A DNA stretch of 64,000 bases from Pachyseris speciosa (GCA_016490735.1 JAEMWC010000135.1:27501-91500), one strand, 5' to 3'; counted from the stretch's first letter, positions 31,274 to 42,790 are shown. Notes: a model not told the origin generated them from the sequence alone. Made by a program: numbers and translations.

Positions 31274-33209
31274 TAGCCTCCTACGCAGACGTCTTTTGGC
31301 TCGTCACGCAATCTTACCTCCCCAACAACGTCTGCTGAAACGAGCGGGATTTTACGTAGACCAATCAGAGCGCACTTCCCAATCCTGGAAGTGTACTTTG
31401 GACTTGAACATTTTCTCGCGCGTGAGATTTCAAAACAACATCGCGGATATCATGATCAACGAGTATGATTGTTTGGCTTATGGCTCGATTGTTTCAACGA
31501 ATATGATTGTCGATTAGAGATAGGCTATGGTGTAGTTTGTGGATAAAAAGAAGGATGTCTTCGTAAATTTACCGACCGAGTTCGGAAAATCACTAATTTA
31601 TCAGTCTTCGACGTGACACTCAACATTACGTGCCATATTTTACACAGTGGTTTCATAGTCTGAGCAAGCGTTTGTTGACAGTTTCACTGGGATAGTGAAT
31701 ACATATTTTCACAAAACACATTTCGTAAGGCTAATAATCTGTCCTCGATTTTCAGAGCAAGGCATTTTGAATCGGAGTAGATGTCAAATAGGCACCGAAA
31801 TAGGTGAAGGTAGGTTGTTAGCGGCGGTGTTTGAGGACTGGATTTCCTCGGCGCTTGAAAAAATGATCCCAGATTGATTTCCGCAACCTTCCGATAATGC
31901 AGAACTTTCGCCATTGTCTTCTTGCAGAGAAAGGAAAGTGGTAGGGAAGGTGAAAGATTTAGGCATCGTTTACACGGACGCGGTTTCAAATCGACACGGT
32001 TTCATGACCTCGAAACCGCATCAAAAACGACACGGTTTCAAAGTGTTTACACGGAACCTATCCAACCGTTTACGTCATGGCGATCTCGTTCTCAGGCATT
32101 CTTTTGGAAGCATTTACCCGTCCAAAAGTTGTCCCTCAAACACGAGTTCTTCCAGGCCGAATCCAGAATCGTCGTTTTGCTTTCTCTTCGTTACTCTGGA
32201 GCGTATCGACGAAAAAGTCAACATTTCAAGACATCTCTGCCTGTTATTACGATATGCCTCTTGGTTTATAGAGAGTAAAATATATGAAAGCTGAAAAAAA
32301 CGACCTTAAATTGTGATTGTGCAAAAAAGCGCTATACTCCGTGCGAAGTTCACCATGTTTACCCTTCGCGAGCCAGTCAATTTCGCACCAAAATAAGTAA
32401 CCGTTTTCAAATCGATGCGGTTTCGCCGTTTACACGACCAATGAAACCGTATCGTTTTGAAAACGCTCCACTTTTGAAATCGTTTTCAAAACGACCCGGT
32501 TCTGATAACGAACTCGACCGGCGCCGTGTAAACGAAAGGCGTAACCGCATCGAAACCGATGCGGTTACAAATGAAACCGCGTCCGTGTAACAGTGCCTTA
32601 GTGATGTTGCTTCGGTACGTTTGTTGAAGGTGCGATCAGCGCAGTATAAACATCCACCTCCGTTTTAGGAAAGTCTCACCGTAATCGCGTCGTTCTTATT
32701 ACAGTCGTTCTAATCTCCTCTTGACCTGCTCGCAGGTCTGCTTTAATTTTTTTGAAGCGAAGTAACCGCTTATAACATTGGGAACAGACGAACGCGTCGC
32801 TCAAGAAAAACACACTTTTAAAGATCGATTTCCAAGGCATTTCCGATCTGCCCGGTATGTCCACAGAACTCTTGCCGAACACTGGTATGCTCGCAGTCGG
32901 GATTATAATGGAACTACAGAGGAAAAATTTTTTCCAATATAAGTTTTTTGGATAATAAAAGTTATGATTTGGAAGGGATTCCGGGGAGAAACATAACTCG
33001 CCTCAAGGGGTCCCAAGGGAGCATTTTAAACGCAGCTTTTGATTGACATCGCACAAAAACCTAGCTCCGATTGGCTCTGTAGTAATTTACACGTGGACTC
33101 CGGCTGATCTTTGCTAACAATGGGAAAGGAATGTGCCGCTCGTTTCAGCAGTCGTTGTTGGGAAGGAAAGATTGCGTGACGAGCCAAAAGACGTCTGCGT
33201 GGGAGGCTA
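31274..33209. repeat. Inverted repeat pair of about 74 bp bounding 1.9 kb
   Basis: TAGCCTCCTACGCAGACGTC at the start of 31,274-31,347 is mirrored at 33,137-33,209, including TTTTGGCTCGTCACGCAATC, with few mismatches. It may be the termini of one element holding nested insertions, or two copies of a short family in opposite orientation. Confidence 0.6.
31961..32600. mobile_element. Probable hAT-like MITE
   Basis: The left end AGGCATCGTTTACACGGACG and GCGGTTTCA mirror the right end (TGAAACCGCGTCCGTGTAAC then AGTGCCT). Many ACACGG/CGGTTTC sub-repeats fill the ends. Target duplication was not resolved, so superfamily is a guess. Confidence 0.6.
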
Positions 33210-33412
33210 AGCCCAGCAGGGATAGGGTCTTTTCACGCCAAACAAATTACCGACTTTAAAATATGAAAAAACTAACTTAATTTCTAATGCTGTTATTTTA
33301 ATAACGTTGACATGGTGACGAATCCTTTTCTGTGCTACAACAGGAAAAAGGCTAATGTAAGGTATTTTGAAGTAAAAGGTCGGTGTGGTGTCAGAGACGG
33401 AAACTGGGGTAT

Positions 33413-33570
33413 TAATATATCTTATTATATGTTTTGCCATGTAGTATCTCGGAGTATTTTTACGAGTTGTGCTGTATTTTGACGAGCCCGTAGGGTGAGT
33501 CAAAATACAAACAACGAGTAAAAGTACTCCGCCATACTACACGCCAAAACATCTAATAAGAGATTTATTA
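33413..33570. mobile_element. Fold-back MITE
   Basis: Both halves pair over about 50 bp: TTATATGTTTTGCCATGTAG in the left arm against CTACACGCCAAAACATCTAA in the right, imperfectly. 158 bp in total. Confidence 0.62.
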
Positions 33571-33647
33571 TCCAACTTATATAGATATATAAGAATTTAT
33601 AGAAAGAAAACTCTTTTTGGGAAAGTTTTGAGATGAAAATGGCTAAA

Positions 33648-33714
<67 letters not shown>
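33648..33714. repeat. (AAT)n microsatellite
   Basis: An uninterrupted AAT run of about 67 bp in intron 1. It gives rise to meaningless poly-Asn and poly-Leu frames. Confidence 0.9.
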
Positions 33715-33717
<3 letters not shown>

Positions 33718-33929
33718 CCTGTGGCGGCCTAAACCTGTACAGCTTGTATAGACGACCCTTCCCATTTAAATTAAAGAGACAGAAAGAAGTACAGAAAGAA
33801 AACCGCGCCGACGATCGAGAAGGCAAAGACAAAGACAGACAGGAGTTGGGGTGATTTAAATTGATAACAAATCGATTTAGCCCGGTTATCCTGATTATTA
33901 AACTGACTGATACTTTCTCTTCTTTGCAG

Positions 33930-34449
33930 CAGATACAAACTGGAATCCATTAGGCGTGTGGAGAAGAAAGAAGATCCTCAAAGAGGTGGAAGGTACCTTC
34001 TTGAACTCGTCATCTCAGACCTTACAACTGGGAAAAATTATATTTTGGCAGAGTATGTCTTCCAACCAAACGGAAAGAACGTTCCTCTGTGTTATCCCGA
34101 GGGCCTGCAGTGGAACAGGACAGCGGATGTCTACCTGATCCTTACATCTAAGAATCTGGGACGCTGGGTACATCATTTCATCAAGAACGTGGAGAAGATT
34201 GTCCAGGAAACGAGAGATGAACATTTGCATGTGGTTATCTACGATTTTGAGAGCCCGGATATTAATTTAACACAGGCTTTCCAAAGAACGGCCTTGAACA
34301 ACTACCAATTCATTATAAAACCTGGGCATTATTCTCGAACTGTCGCTTTCAGGGAAGCTATAGAATCGATAAAGAATCCTAACGCCATTGTTGTCACTAT
34401 GGATCTGCATCTCGATATTGGAAGTCAGCTCATAAATGATATACGCAAG
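33930..34449 (+). CDS. B4GALNT3/4-like glycosyltransferase, exon 2: catalytic domain, first part
   Basis: The exon is intact. It encodes RYKLESIRRVEKKEDPQRGG, RYLLELVISDLTTG, LCYPEGLQW, YLILTSKNLGRWVHHFIKN, HVVIYDFESPD and VVTMDLHLDIG. These match the order of the chondroitin GalNAc-transferase-type fold (CHGN family) of B4GALNT3/4, which moves GalNAc from UDP-GalNAc to GlcNAc in beta-1,4 linkage in the Golgi lumen. MDLHLD is the likely metal/nucleotide-binding acidic motif. It starts in phase 2 and ends in phase 0 (DIRK|GTAAGT). There is no frameshift, in contrast to exon 1. Confidence 0.87.
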
Positions 34450-35299
34450 GTAAGTAAGAGTAGAGAGGGAAGGGAGGGGATGGCAAGTGACAAGGAGGGA
34501 AGGGAGGGGATGGCAAGCGACAATTCATCTTTTAGAGCAAAAACATTTTTTGTATAGGCACAAAACGTGGTAGATGGTTTATTCTATATATGCTCTCTTA
34601 CAAATTGGTCTTGCAATATCCGTTCATGAGTATGTATCAAATTTGCAACTGACCATATCTCTCTCAGGTGAAGATATCGAAGGAAAACACAAAGAAAAAC
34701 ACGTCAAAAAAATCTCCCTACACGAAAGACTGTCTCGGTTAAGACACCGGAAACCTTGTCAAGCTGATGTTAATGTTATGGAGTAAGCGCAGTCATTAAC
34801 AGGTAGCAGGTGTAACTTAATATGTTGTAGCTTGTTAACAATAGCCAGAAATGTCGGACAACGTGGCCGCAAGGTTGCGCAAAACGAGCAAACACTGATT
34901 AAATATGGCGGTGGAAAATATAGAGAATGTTTTTGTTGCTGTCACTTAAATTACAACTTTCCCCAGTTTAATAATTGTAAAGCAATGTTCTAACTATTGC
35001 CTTAAGTGATCGAAATATCACTAGAAATGGGACACAACATCCCGGCTTACTAACGACTTACAGACAGCTCTTACCTTCACACTTTTCTAAGTGACTGGAG
35101 AGAGAACATCCTTGCTCCGACATGTTTCTCCAGCATCCCATCCATCTATTACGCTCGCAAAACAAACGTTGTTCTCTGAAAAAAAAAAAAAAAAACCGCT
35201 AAGGCACTGACTTTTAAGAAGAATAACAGACTCTTTTGCAAGTGCGATATTTGACTAAGAAATGGAGCCATTACGTACTGAGCCAAACGTGTCCCTGAA

Positions 35300-35830
35300 A
35301 CGGTTTGTTTTCCTTCTACTTGGTTGCTCTCGGCAGCCATTTTGTAATAATACGGGAGGGATACATGAAGTATATCTCGACATAAAGAAACCGCTGAATA
35401 TGGAAACCGGCTCGCGATGCAAAACTTGTCCTTTCGTTCAAAACACTGACAAAATATCGGGCCCTAAGCGATCTGTTAAGATCACTGATCGTTTCACGTG
35501 TACCTCGTCCGCAAATGTTATCTATTGCATAACCTGAACATTATGCAAAACGTTATACATCGGCGAAACAGGAAGACGACTAGGTGAGCGATTCCGAGAA
35601 CATCTTCGTGATGTTGAGAAAGATGACAAAGACGCATCCAAACCTGTCGCTCGCAGTTTAATCTCCCTAACATTCTAAACAACACATGTCGATCTCCGGC
35701 CTTTCCCTACATCAAGGTACAACGGAAAGCCGTAAAAATCCGAGCAAAAACTGATCTTTCAAACTGGCACTCTTAATCCCCACGGTATCAACGAGCGCTC
35801 TTCATTCAATTAATTTATTCCTGTTTTTCA
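35300..35830 (+). pseudogene. PLE remnant: zinc motif and GIY-YIG endonuclease of a different family
   Basis: Frames encode KPLNMETGSRCKTCPFVQNT, ITDRFTCTSSANVIYCIT, then TLYIGETGRRLGERFREHLR and GTLNPHGINER. These are the carboxyl endonuclease portion of a PLE distinct from the copies at 1-3.2 kb. Several stops and frameshifts are present, and no RT portion is left. Confidence 0.75.
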
Positions 35831-35898
35831 CGTTACCATGTTACCACCAATAGCGTAGCTCCATTTTCTGTATATAAACCATACACAACCCACAATTC

Positions 35899-35954
35899 CT
35901 CGATTCGTCCCCCGTATACTAGTCGGGTGTGATGACCACTACACCATCAGGACA
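35899..35954 (-). repeat. tRNA-like segment (SINE head or tRNA relic)
   Basis: The minus strand reads GTCCTGATGGTGTAGTGGTC, with a Pol III A-box-like TGGTGTAGTGG, and a weak B-box-like sequence (GACGAATCGAGG) follows. The anticodon arm is not convincing, so I do not call a functional tRNA. Confidence 0.4.
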
Positions 35955-36249
35955 ACCATGCTGGCAACACGGCAATCGAAGATGTGATTTACGTGATCGA
36001 AGACGTGGTTTGCCGGGAAATTTTACTTTCAAGGTGACAAGGCAGGGGAAGCCAATAACTCAATTTGAAACCCAACTAAGGATCACGAATTCAACTTAGC
36101 GGATGACAAAGGAGGATCCAAGTATGCATACAGGCTTATTTCAATTAATTAAATACTGTATATAAAGGAAACCCTAACCCTATACATCCCAAATAATCAT
36201 ATGAAATCGAAGAAATGTTTGAAAGCAAATTTACCCTGAGAGGGATTTC

Positions 36250-36537
36250 GTGAACGTTGAAGCATACGACTTCGGTAACAAAGACAAGCAACGACAACTA
36301 TCTAACATCATTGATGGAATAGAAATCCAGTTTAACCAGGCAACCAGTCGAGTTCCCCTTCAGCCGCTTATTCAGTCCAGTGCAGTGGTGAGCAGTGGCC
36401 ACGTCTACAATTTCCATAACTGTAATGTGGTAATCAATCAAGGACAGGCTAACGCTTCATCGTCACTGCCATCTATGTACAACGAATCGAGATCTTGTCC
36501 GCAACCGTGTGTTTGGCAGCTCTTACATTTTGTGTAA
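36250..36537 (+). CDS. Uncharacterised 95-residue open frame
   Basis: From a GTG at 36,250 the frame encodes NVEAYDFGNKDKQRQLSNII, a central GHVYNFHNCNVVINQGQ and a Cys-containing end. Composition looks protein-like and differs from the transposons around it. It could be a captured exon fragment of a host gene. I do not recognise the family, and no splice context was established. Confidence 0.3.
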   Translation: MNVEAYDFGNKDKQRQLSNIIDGIEIQFNQATSRVPLQPLIQSSAVVSSGHVYNFHNCNVVINQGQANASSSLPSMYNESRSCPQPCVWQLLHFV

Positions 36538-36920
36538 AGTTTTAACTTTGTACATTTTCGCCTGAATTTCATGTAGGCCAGTTTTCTTTTGTCATATAAT
36601 AAACTTTTAGGGACAATTTATACTTCAAAACGTGTTAACACGAAGACAAATACACAAATGGCCTCAATCGAATTTTAAGCGCATTTTACACGGGCGCCGT
36701 TTTCAGTTCATTCATTTACGAAGATTTGACAGATGACTCTGAAACATTTTATAAACAGCAAGAAGGATTTCAAAGGGCTTTTTGTCTCGAAAAATTCAGA
36801 AAATTATAAACTTTAGCCAAAATGTGTGCTTTGAACTTTTCAAAGCGTGGAGTTCTCGATACAACAAACAAGTCAAAACCCATGATTGTGAGCATAATTT
36901 GTCACCCATAATATTAAAAG

Positions 36921-37052
36921 GTAATCAAATGGTATTTGCGTTTAGTCAAAATTCTAATAATTTCACTCGACTAAAGGCTCGGGAGATTATTAGAATTTTG
37001 ACTAAACGCGCGTGAAATTATTTCCTAATTTCACTCAACACCATTTGATTAC
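36921..37052. mobile_element. Fold-back MITE with perfect 12-bp ends
   Basis: GTAATCAAATGG (36,921-36,932) and CCATTTGATTAC (37,041-37,052) are exact inverted partners. An inner hairpin pairs GTCAAAATTCTAATAAT with its mirror. Confidence 0.68.
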
Positions 37053-37194
37053 ACATACTAATCTCTGCCACGGTAGCCGAGTGGCAGCGTTTACGTAGAT
37101 TATTGAGAAATTTCTTCGGTGATCTCCGTTCTGTTGCTTTGTATTGCTCGTATAAATGTCGGTAAACGTTTTTACCAACAATTACAAAATGTAT

Positions 37195-37328
37195 CGAGGA
37201 AGTTTGTTCCGTTACTCTGCTATTGAAAAGTACAACGTTTCAATAGCGAGTTATGTTTAAAATTCAGGTTTGTTGCGTTACTCTGCTGCTGAAAAGTATA
37301 AGATTTCAATAGCGAGTGATGTTTACAA
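37195..37328. repeat. Two-copy tandem repeat of about 67 bp
   Basis: Units share GCGTTACTCTGCTGCTGAAA-like and TTTCAATAGCGAGTGATGTT sequence, with about 15% divergence by eye. Confidence 0.6.
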
Positions 37329-37526
37329 TAGACCTTTTTAGCTTGTAGATTTTGTTTTCCCAATGTAGAATGTAGACCATGTGATCTTCCCAAGGGGATC
37401 TGCCTTTTGTCTTTTCATAAATTATGCGTACATATGCACGTGAATAAGGCGAAATGAAACAGTTCTCTGGGGTAACATCACGTGGTCTACAAAGGAAAAA
37501 CAAAATCTACAAGCTAAAAAGGTCTA
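37329..37526. mobile_element. MITE with about 31-bp perfect terminal inverted repeats
   Basis: The left end TAGACCTTTTTAGCTTGTAG continues ATTTTGTTTT and is mirrored exactly at the right end (AAAACAAAATCTACAAGC then TAAAAAGGTCTA). Terminal TA suggests a TA target. Near-perfect repeats imply recent activity. Confidence 0.8.
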
Positions 37527-37758
37527 TTTCGGTGCAAAATAAATCAGCCTCGGAGTTAAGTTTTTTATTTTAGTCTAATTTCTTCACTATGGTGAGGAAT
37601 TATCATGTTTAATATGCGTTTCGTTCAAGGTTTCAGTTTTTGAGAAGACTGAGTCCGCCAGGGAACGTCCCGTCATTTCCGTCGCTTTTCAATCTGCGCA
37701 CAAGTTATTTTGAGTTATGCAAATTTACCGTACTGGAAATAGTTAGCGATTGCCGATA

Positions 37759-37803
37759 TGTCGAGATATTTTTAGTTGTACTGTGTGACATTTAGTAAGA
37801 CAA
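37759..37803 (+). repeat. 5' fragment of BEL/Pao element 1 5' LTR
   Basis: TGTCGAGATATTTTTAGTTG onward matches the start of the 3' LTR at 45,224. The match stops at 37,803 and resumes at 39,460, so the LTR is split by an insertion. Confidence 0.75.
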
Positions 37804-38375
37804 GAGGCTACAATTAGCCTAAACCCGGGCTTGTAAAAAACAGTATTGTATCCCTAACTTAGTGCTAAACAAAAGAATAGAGGGAAGTCTGTCTTTCTTA
37901 CATCGGACGCATTGTGTTTAGCTTGTGTTGGAGTCTATTTCTTTAGACCCCTATCAACATTTATTCCTCTAAAATACAGCTCAACCATTGAGAACAGTAA
38001 TTATAACACTTGTAAAAAATATTTCTAAAAGAACAAGAAAAAGAGAAACAGAAAAATAAAGCCCGTGATATATACCACTAAAAAAGCTAAAAGACATCAA
38101 ACCCGGGTTAGCTGTGTCACAGGCAAGAACAGTGACCTTTAGGCCACAGAGGTTTATCCTTTTGCAAGGTGATAAAAATAGTGTATTGATTCCAAAAAAA
38201 ACTAAGCACACTTGTTTTCGCTTCGCTGGATAATTGTTTGAGAAAGGAAACGCTTATCGAACGATGTAGGATTTTTTCGCATAAACGTTAATGGAGTACG
38301 TCTCGGTGAAATGTGAGTAGAAAATTAATTAGCAGAGTGAAACTGTTTACAAACACTTCTCCTTTGTCGTCTCAT

Positions 38376-38608
38376 GTTATTATAATCGGCTCCGAAGCAC
38401 AAGACCTAGAAAACTCAGACCCACCCCCCCAAACTGTAAAAACTCAAACCCCTCATAAACGGCGATAATTCATTTTGCCCACGTTTATTTCACTTTGAAA
38501 ATTTGTATAGTTGTGAGGGGGTCTGAGTTTTCCAGTTTGGGGGAGGGGGGGGGGGTGGGGGGGGTCTGAGTATTCTAGGTCTCGTGCTCCGGAGCCGATT
38601 ATAATAAC
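38376..38608. mobile_element. G-run-containing MITE with about 40-bp terminal inverted repeats
   Basis: GTTATTATAATCGGCTCCGA at the left end is mirrored by TCCGGAGCCGATTATAATAAC at the right, and both arms continue through the CTAGA and TCAGACCC motifs. The right arm holds long G runs. A partial copy of the interior, without these ends, lies at about 38,662-38,800 with another G run. Confidence 0.75.
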
Positions 38609-39051
38609 GTGAAGTGTTTGTTATCTGCGATAAATAGACGGTGTAACATTCCAGCGCACTGAACGGCGATAATTTATTTTGTCCACGTTTATTTGACTTT
38701 GAAAATTTGTATAGTTTTGAGGGGTCTGAGTTTTCCAGACTTGGGGGGGGGGGGGTGGCGGTTGGGGGGGGCTGAGTTTTCTAGGTCTGAGTTCTCCAGA
38801 CACCCGATACGGGGAACACGGCGGCAATCCATCTGGAGTTAAATTTTGGTCATGTTAAAAGCTTTCTTCTCGCTGTTGAACTTGCAAACATTCGTATAGA
38901 CACTTCTCTTAACATATTAGTTGTTCAGACTTTAAAGACACAAGGTGAATCGACGTTTTCCAATACGTGACAACAGGCATCATTCTTGCTGTTGATATGA
39001 GATTTACACTTCTGAATCACTCGGCTGGGAAAGGTCAAACTCCCTTTGTCT

Positions 39052-39148
39052 GTAGTCTCTAATTTTTGGCGCTCCCCTCGCGTCGCGTCTCCTCGCAACT
39101 TCGCGCGCGCACGTGGCCCCAAAATCCGTCGCCAAAATTAGAGACTAC
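39052..39148. mobile_element. Small MITE between the direct repeats
   Basis: GTAGTCTCTAATTTTTGGCG (39,052-39,071) and CGCCAAAATTAGAGACTAC (39,130-39,148) are inverted partners. The interior is GC-rich (CGCGTCGCGTCTCC). 97 bp. Confidence 0.65.
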
Positions 39149-39459
39149 TCGCAATCTCCTGAAGCAGTCCATCTGCCATTAAGTTTACTCATGTTAAAAG
39201 CTTTCTTCTCGCCGTTGAACTTGCAAACATTCGCATAGACACTTCTCTTAACATATTGTTTGTTCAGACTTCAAAAGCCACAAGATGAATCGACATTTTC
39301 CCGTACGTGACAACACGCATCACTGTTGTTAAAATAGTTAGCGCTTGCGCAGAAACGCCGGAAGTGCCATTTGTGGATGATACTCGACGACGAAAAAGAA
39401 TAATCGTCGGTAGTTTAAGACCCGGGCGCCGCGCGAGACGCGCGCAGCCCGGGTAATAA

Positions 39460-39705
39460 GTGATTTGCGTTAGGTGATTCCTTTTTTTCCGTGATCTCAA
39501 TGTAGACAATGTAAACAATTAATCAGTCCATATATCATCGCTGTCTAGGTTAGGGTGTCTCGCACGTCAGTGATAAAAGAAAACCAGCCAAGGAATATTA
39601 TTCACTTCTGTCAATAAATCGGGACGAGATCAGTGATCATTGTAAGTGAAGGGAAAATAAACCGTGAAGTTAGCGAAAAACAGCCTGGTGTTTTTGGCAT
39701 TCGCA
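39460..39705 (+). repeat. 3' part of BEL/Pao element 1 5' LTR
   Basis: It matches 45,267-45,467, including CAATGTAGACAATGTAA and GCCTGGTGTTTTTGGCATTC, and ends TTCGCA, giving TG...CA termini with 37,759. The 3' LTR has lost about 45 bp found here around 39,612-39,660. Confidence 0.75.
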
Positions 39706-40154
39706 CCTCCGACGGGACGAAGGAAACCGTTTTATTGGCCAGGAAGCCGAAATGGAGAAACTCAAAACAGAAATTGGAGGTAAACTTAAACCTCTTGAAT
39801 TTACATTGGGTAAAACACAAGACGGGTAATGTGCTCGCGATCAACCGTCACCGCGAGGCGCTGAGTACCATAGTGAACCAATTAGATCAGGGGCACCCAA
39901 CGAGCCAAAGCAGCCAAAAGCTGTAGAAAGGCATTTTTAAGTACCTTATGGTGTTTGAAGTCTGTTTAAAGTGATGTTTTGGTTAGCTAGAAAACTTTGA
40001 TCTGTTCGGATTCCCTAGCTGAAATGTTAACTGCCCGAAAATTTTAGGAAACAAAATCTTTCTTTGAGAAAATACTAGCTTAAGTTAACTTTCTAGGGAA
40101 CCATTTTTTCTTTCCGAAAATGCTAGCTGACGTTTTTTACTGCCCCTGTTAGAT

Positions 40155-40830
40155 ATGCTAAAGCTTCAAGTTGTTGAAGAAAGGTTTAAAGCGGGCGATA
40201 CCGAAGAGGATATCACGAAGTGGAGCACAGAAATTGAAAACCAGGTCGCTCGAGTTGACGTTAAAGTAACTCATATCAATGAACACTTGGCTAGTCTTTT
40301 AAATCAGAAGAAGATTTCAAAGCTCAAGAAGCCGAGAAGGAGCTTAAAGCGAAGGAGCACGAAGATCAGCTTAAATTTGAACGCGCGCAGCTTGAGCAGA
40401 AACTGGAATATGAGCGAAAAATAGAAGAATCCAAGAAGGATCACGCAACGAAGCCAAGCGAAGCTAAAGCCAGCCCCGCCAGTGAGGGAGCGCGCACTAA
40501 GCTACCTAAGCTAACTATTGCAAAATTCAATAGTTCCCATACGGATTGACTCCGGTTTTGGAACATTTACGAAGCTGAAATCGACAAATGTAGCAACATG
40601 GTGCTTGTAACAAAATTCACTTATCTTAAAGATATTTTAGAACCCAAAGTCAGAGCGGGAATAGATGGTCCCCCTTTCTCGAGCGAAGAACATTCTAAGA
40701 AACAAGTATGGGAAAACGTCTGAAATAGTGAATGCATACGTCCAAAATATCATGGGGTTACCCGTAATCAGTGGGGCCAACCCAGCGAAGATCCATCAAT
40801 TCTATGAATCGCTCTCGTTCAATGTTCAAG
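40155..40830 (+). pseudogene. BEL/Pao 1 gag, amino part
   Basis: A coiled-coil stretch (KAGDTEEDITKWSTEIE, then in another frame EAEKELKAKEHEDQLKFERA) is followed by TKLPKLTIAKFNSSHTD, RFWNIYEAEIDKCSNM and YLKDILEPKVRAGIDG, typical of BEL gag. Frame breaks occur near 40,310 and 40,720, with a stop near 40,548. Confidence 0.75.
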
Positions 40831-41547
40831 TTTAAAGAAGTAAATGGCTATGTTCGGATGTCGATTGACAAATTACCAGGGATCAGAGGGGCCTTGGTCA
40901 GAACAGGCGAAAACTGGCAAGAATGGGACTTTCCGAAATTCGTGTACGCCCTCCAGAGATGGACAGAAAGAAATCCTCTAACCATCAGATCAAGTGACAA
41001 GCCCTGGCGTGATTCAAATGCGTTTAACATTCAATTAGGCGACGCACGTCCTCGTGGATGTGTTTACTGCGACAGCACTGATCACAAGCCACACGAATGC
41101 AATAAAGTTTCCGATCCTAGCGAAAGAAGGAAGATTTTCTTGAGAAAACGCCTCTGCTTTAACTGTGCCGGAGATGATCACAGGGCGACGGAATGCAAGA
41201 GCAGGAAAACGTGTTTGTTTTGCAAAAGAAGACACCACACCTCCATCTGTGACAGAGGAAACGCAGACAACTCGATAACAGCTACGCGAATTGGCGATGG
41301 TCGGGTGGTGTACCCGGTGGTTGTCGTCGAAGTTGTAGGAGTAAAATGTCGTGCCCTTCTAGATTCCGGCGCAGGAAGTTCGTACGCTTCTGCCGCACTG
41401 CTTGAGAGAATTGGTGCAAAACCTCATCATTCTGTGTTACGCAAGATTGAGATAATGTTGGACGCGAGCAGTCGAGTGATGGAAGTTTATCGGATCAAAC
41501 TTAACTCGGTGAAGGGAAACTTTGAGCTGGAAGCAGAAGTCACTTAA
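40771..41547 (+). pseudogene. BEL/Pao 1 gag carboxyl end, zinc knuckles and protease
   Basis: 258 residues with GYVRMSIDKLPGIRGALVR, then Cys/His knuckles (GCVYCDSTDHKPHEC, LCFNCAGDDHRATEC, TCLFCKRRHHTSIC) and the aspartic protease motif ALLDSGAGSSYASA. The first residues are off-frame. The frame ends at a TAA near 41,545, but homology continues. Confidence 0.82.
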
Positions 41548-41565
41548 GTAGAGAAAACGTACCTC

Positions 41566-42790
41566 ATGATGTTGGACATCCCTCGCTACAAGAAGCTCGT
41601 AAAGAAACACACTCATCTAAAGGGCGTGACCATGGATGACAACGACGAGAGTCCCCGCCTACCAGTGTACATCATCCTAGGAAACAGTGAATGCCCCAGA
41701 ATCAGCACCACCGAACCTCAGCGTGTGGGAAGAGAATGGGATCCTGTAGCAAGTTATACAAAGTTGGGCTGGACTATCACTTCGCCTGGTAAAGAAATCG
41801 ACACCACCAGTATGCTCCTCACACAAACGCCCAGAGTTGACTATGAGGAACTTTGTAAGCTAGATGTTCTCGGGGTGGCATACTCGCCTTCAGGGGATCA
41901 GTGTGTGGTCTACAATGAGTTTAAAGAACAGCTACGGAGGAGCGAAGAAGGGTGGTATGGAACCGGTCTCCCATGGAAGGGAAATCATTCCCCTTGCCAA
42001 ACAACAAGGAAGGAATCCTACGCAGACTCGCTAGCCTCGTACGGAAACTCGAGAAGAATGGGTCCATCGATGATTACAATGCTGTGATCCAGGAGCAGTT
42101 GGCTGAGGGAATAGTTGAGCGCGTCCCAAACTCTGTTGAAGGACGGGAATTCTATATTCCACACAAGGGAGTCCTGCTAGAAACCGCTGAAAGCACTAAG
42201 CTGAGAATAGTATATGATGCCTCTGCAAGGGCCTGGGACGGTGCGCCTTCTCTTAACGAATGTCTTAACACTGGTCCGCCGCTTCAAAACCAACTATGGA
42301 GTGTGTTGATTCGAGGGCGTTTCAATCCAATTGCCATCACTGGAGATATCAAGAAAGCGTTCTTGCAAGTCAGAATCCGACCAGAAGAAAGAGACGCTCT
42401 CAGGTTAAAGAACATCGAGACCAAGGAAGTTGAGACACTCCGCTTCATAAGAGTTCTGTTCGGTTTGGGTCCCTCACCCTTCTTGTTGGGAGGGGTTATT
42501 GAGCAGCATTTGGATACCTGGAACCCCAAGCAGCCTGAGATAGTACGCGAAATAAAGAAGAATTTGTACGTGGATGACCTGATAAGTGGCGGGACGACAG
42601 TACCCGAAGGGAGAGAGATGAAAAATACACACAGAGATCTTTGCTGACGCCGCCTTCGAGTTCCATAAATGGCATTCAAATGTTGCTGAGTTAGAATCCA
42701 CTGAAACCGATCAGACTGCAGACCAGACGTTCGCTAAACAGCAGCTGGGAACCTCGTCAAAGGGAGAGAGCTCACTGCTTGGCCTAAAGT
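41566..42790 (+). pseudogene. BEL/Pao 1 reverse transcriptase
   Basis: Two overlapping frames (41,566-42,087 and 41,952-42,647) carry the pre-RT region and RT: FYIPHKGVLLE, KLRIVYDASARAWDGAPSLN, ITGDIKKAFLQVRI, FGLGPSPFLLGGVIEQHLDT and LYVDDLISGG, with catalytic YVDD intact. A frameshift follows near 42,640, and homology ends at LLGLKWDK (about 42,800). Confidence 0.85.

Larger units (their letters stand above)
30691..33929 (+). other. Intron 1 of the B4GALNT-like gene
   Basis: The donor GTAAGG at 30,691 and acceptor TCTTTGCAG at 33,921-33,929 join in phase 2. The intron holds several inverted-repeat elements, listed separately, and an (AAT)n run. No other coding exon was recognised. Confidence 0.75.
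37804..39459. mobile_element. 1.66-kb insertion within the BEL/Pao 5' LTR
   Basis: Relative to the 3' LTR, this segment is extra. Its ends carry a short inverted motif (AACCCGGGCT near 37,823 and AGCCCGGGT near 39,447). It contains further repeats: a G-rich MITE at 38,376-38,608, a partial second copy, and a 155-bp direct repeat at 38,841-38,995 and 39,180-39,335. Whether it is one composite element or several serial insertions is unclear. Confidence 0.55.

Noticed and set aside
33633..33854. Poly-Asn open frame
   Set aside because: Translation of the (AAT)n microsatellite.
34574..34786. Possible alternative terminal exon after a CTCTCTCAG acceptor
   Set aside because: The reading joined in phase 0 is short and Lys-rich with no family match, while the true continuation is clearly at 56,885.
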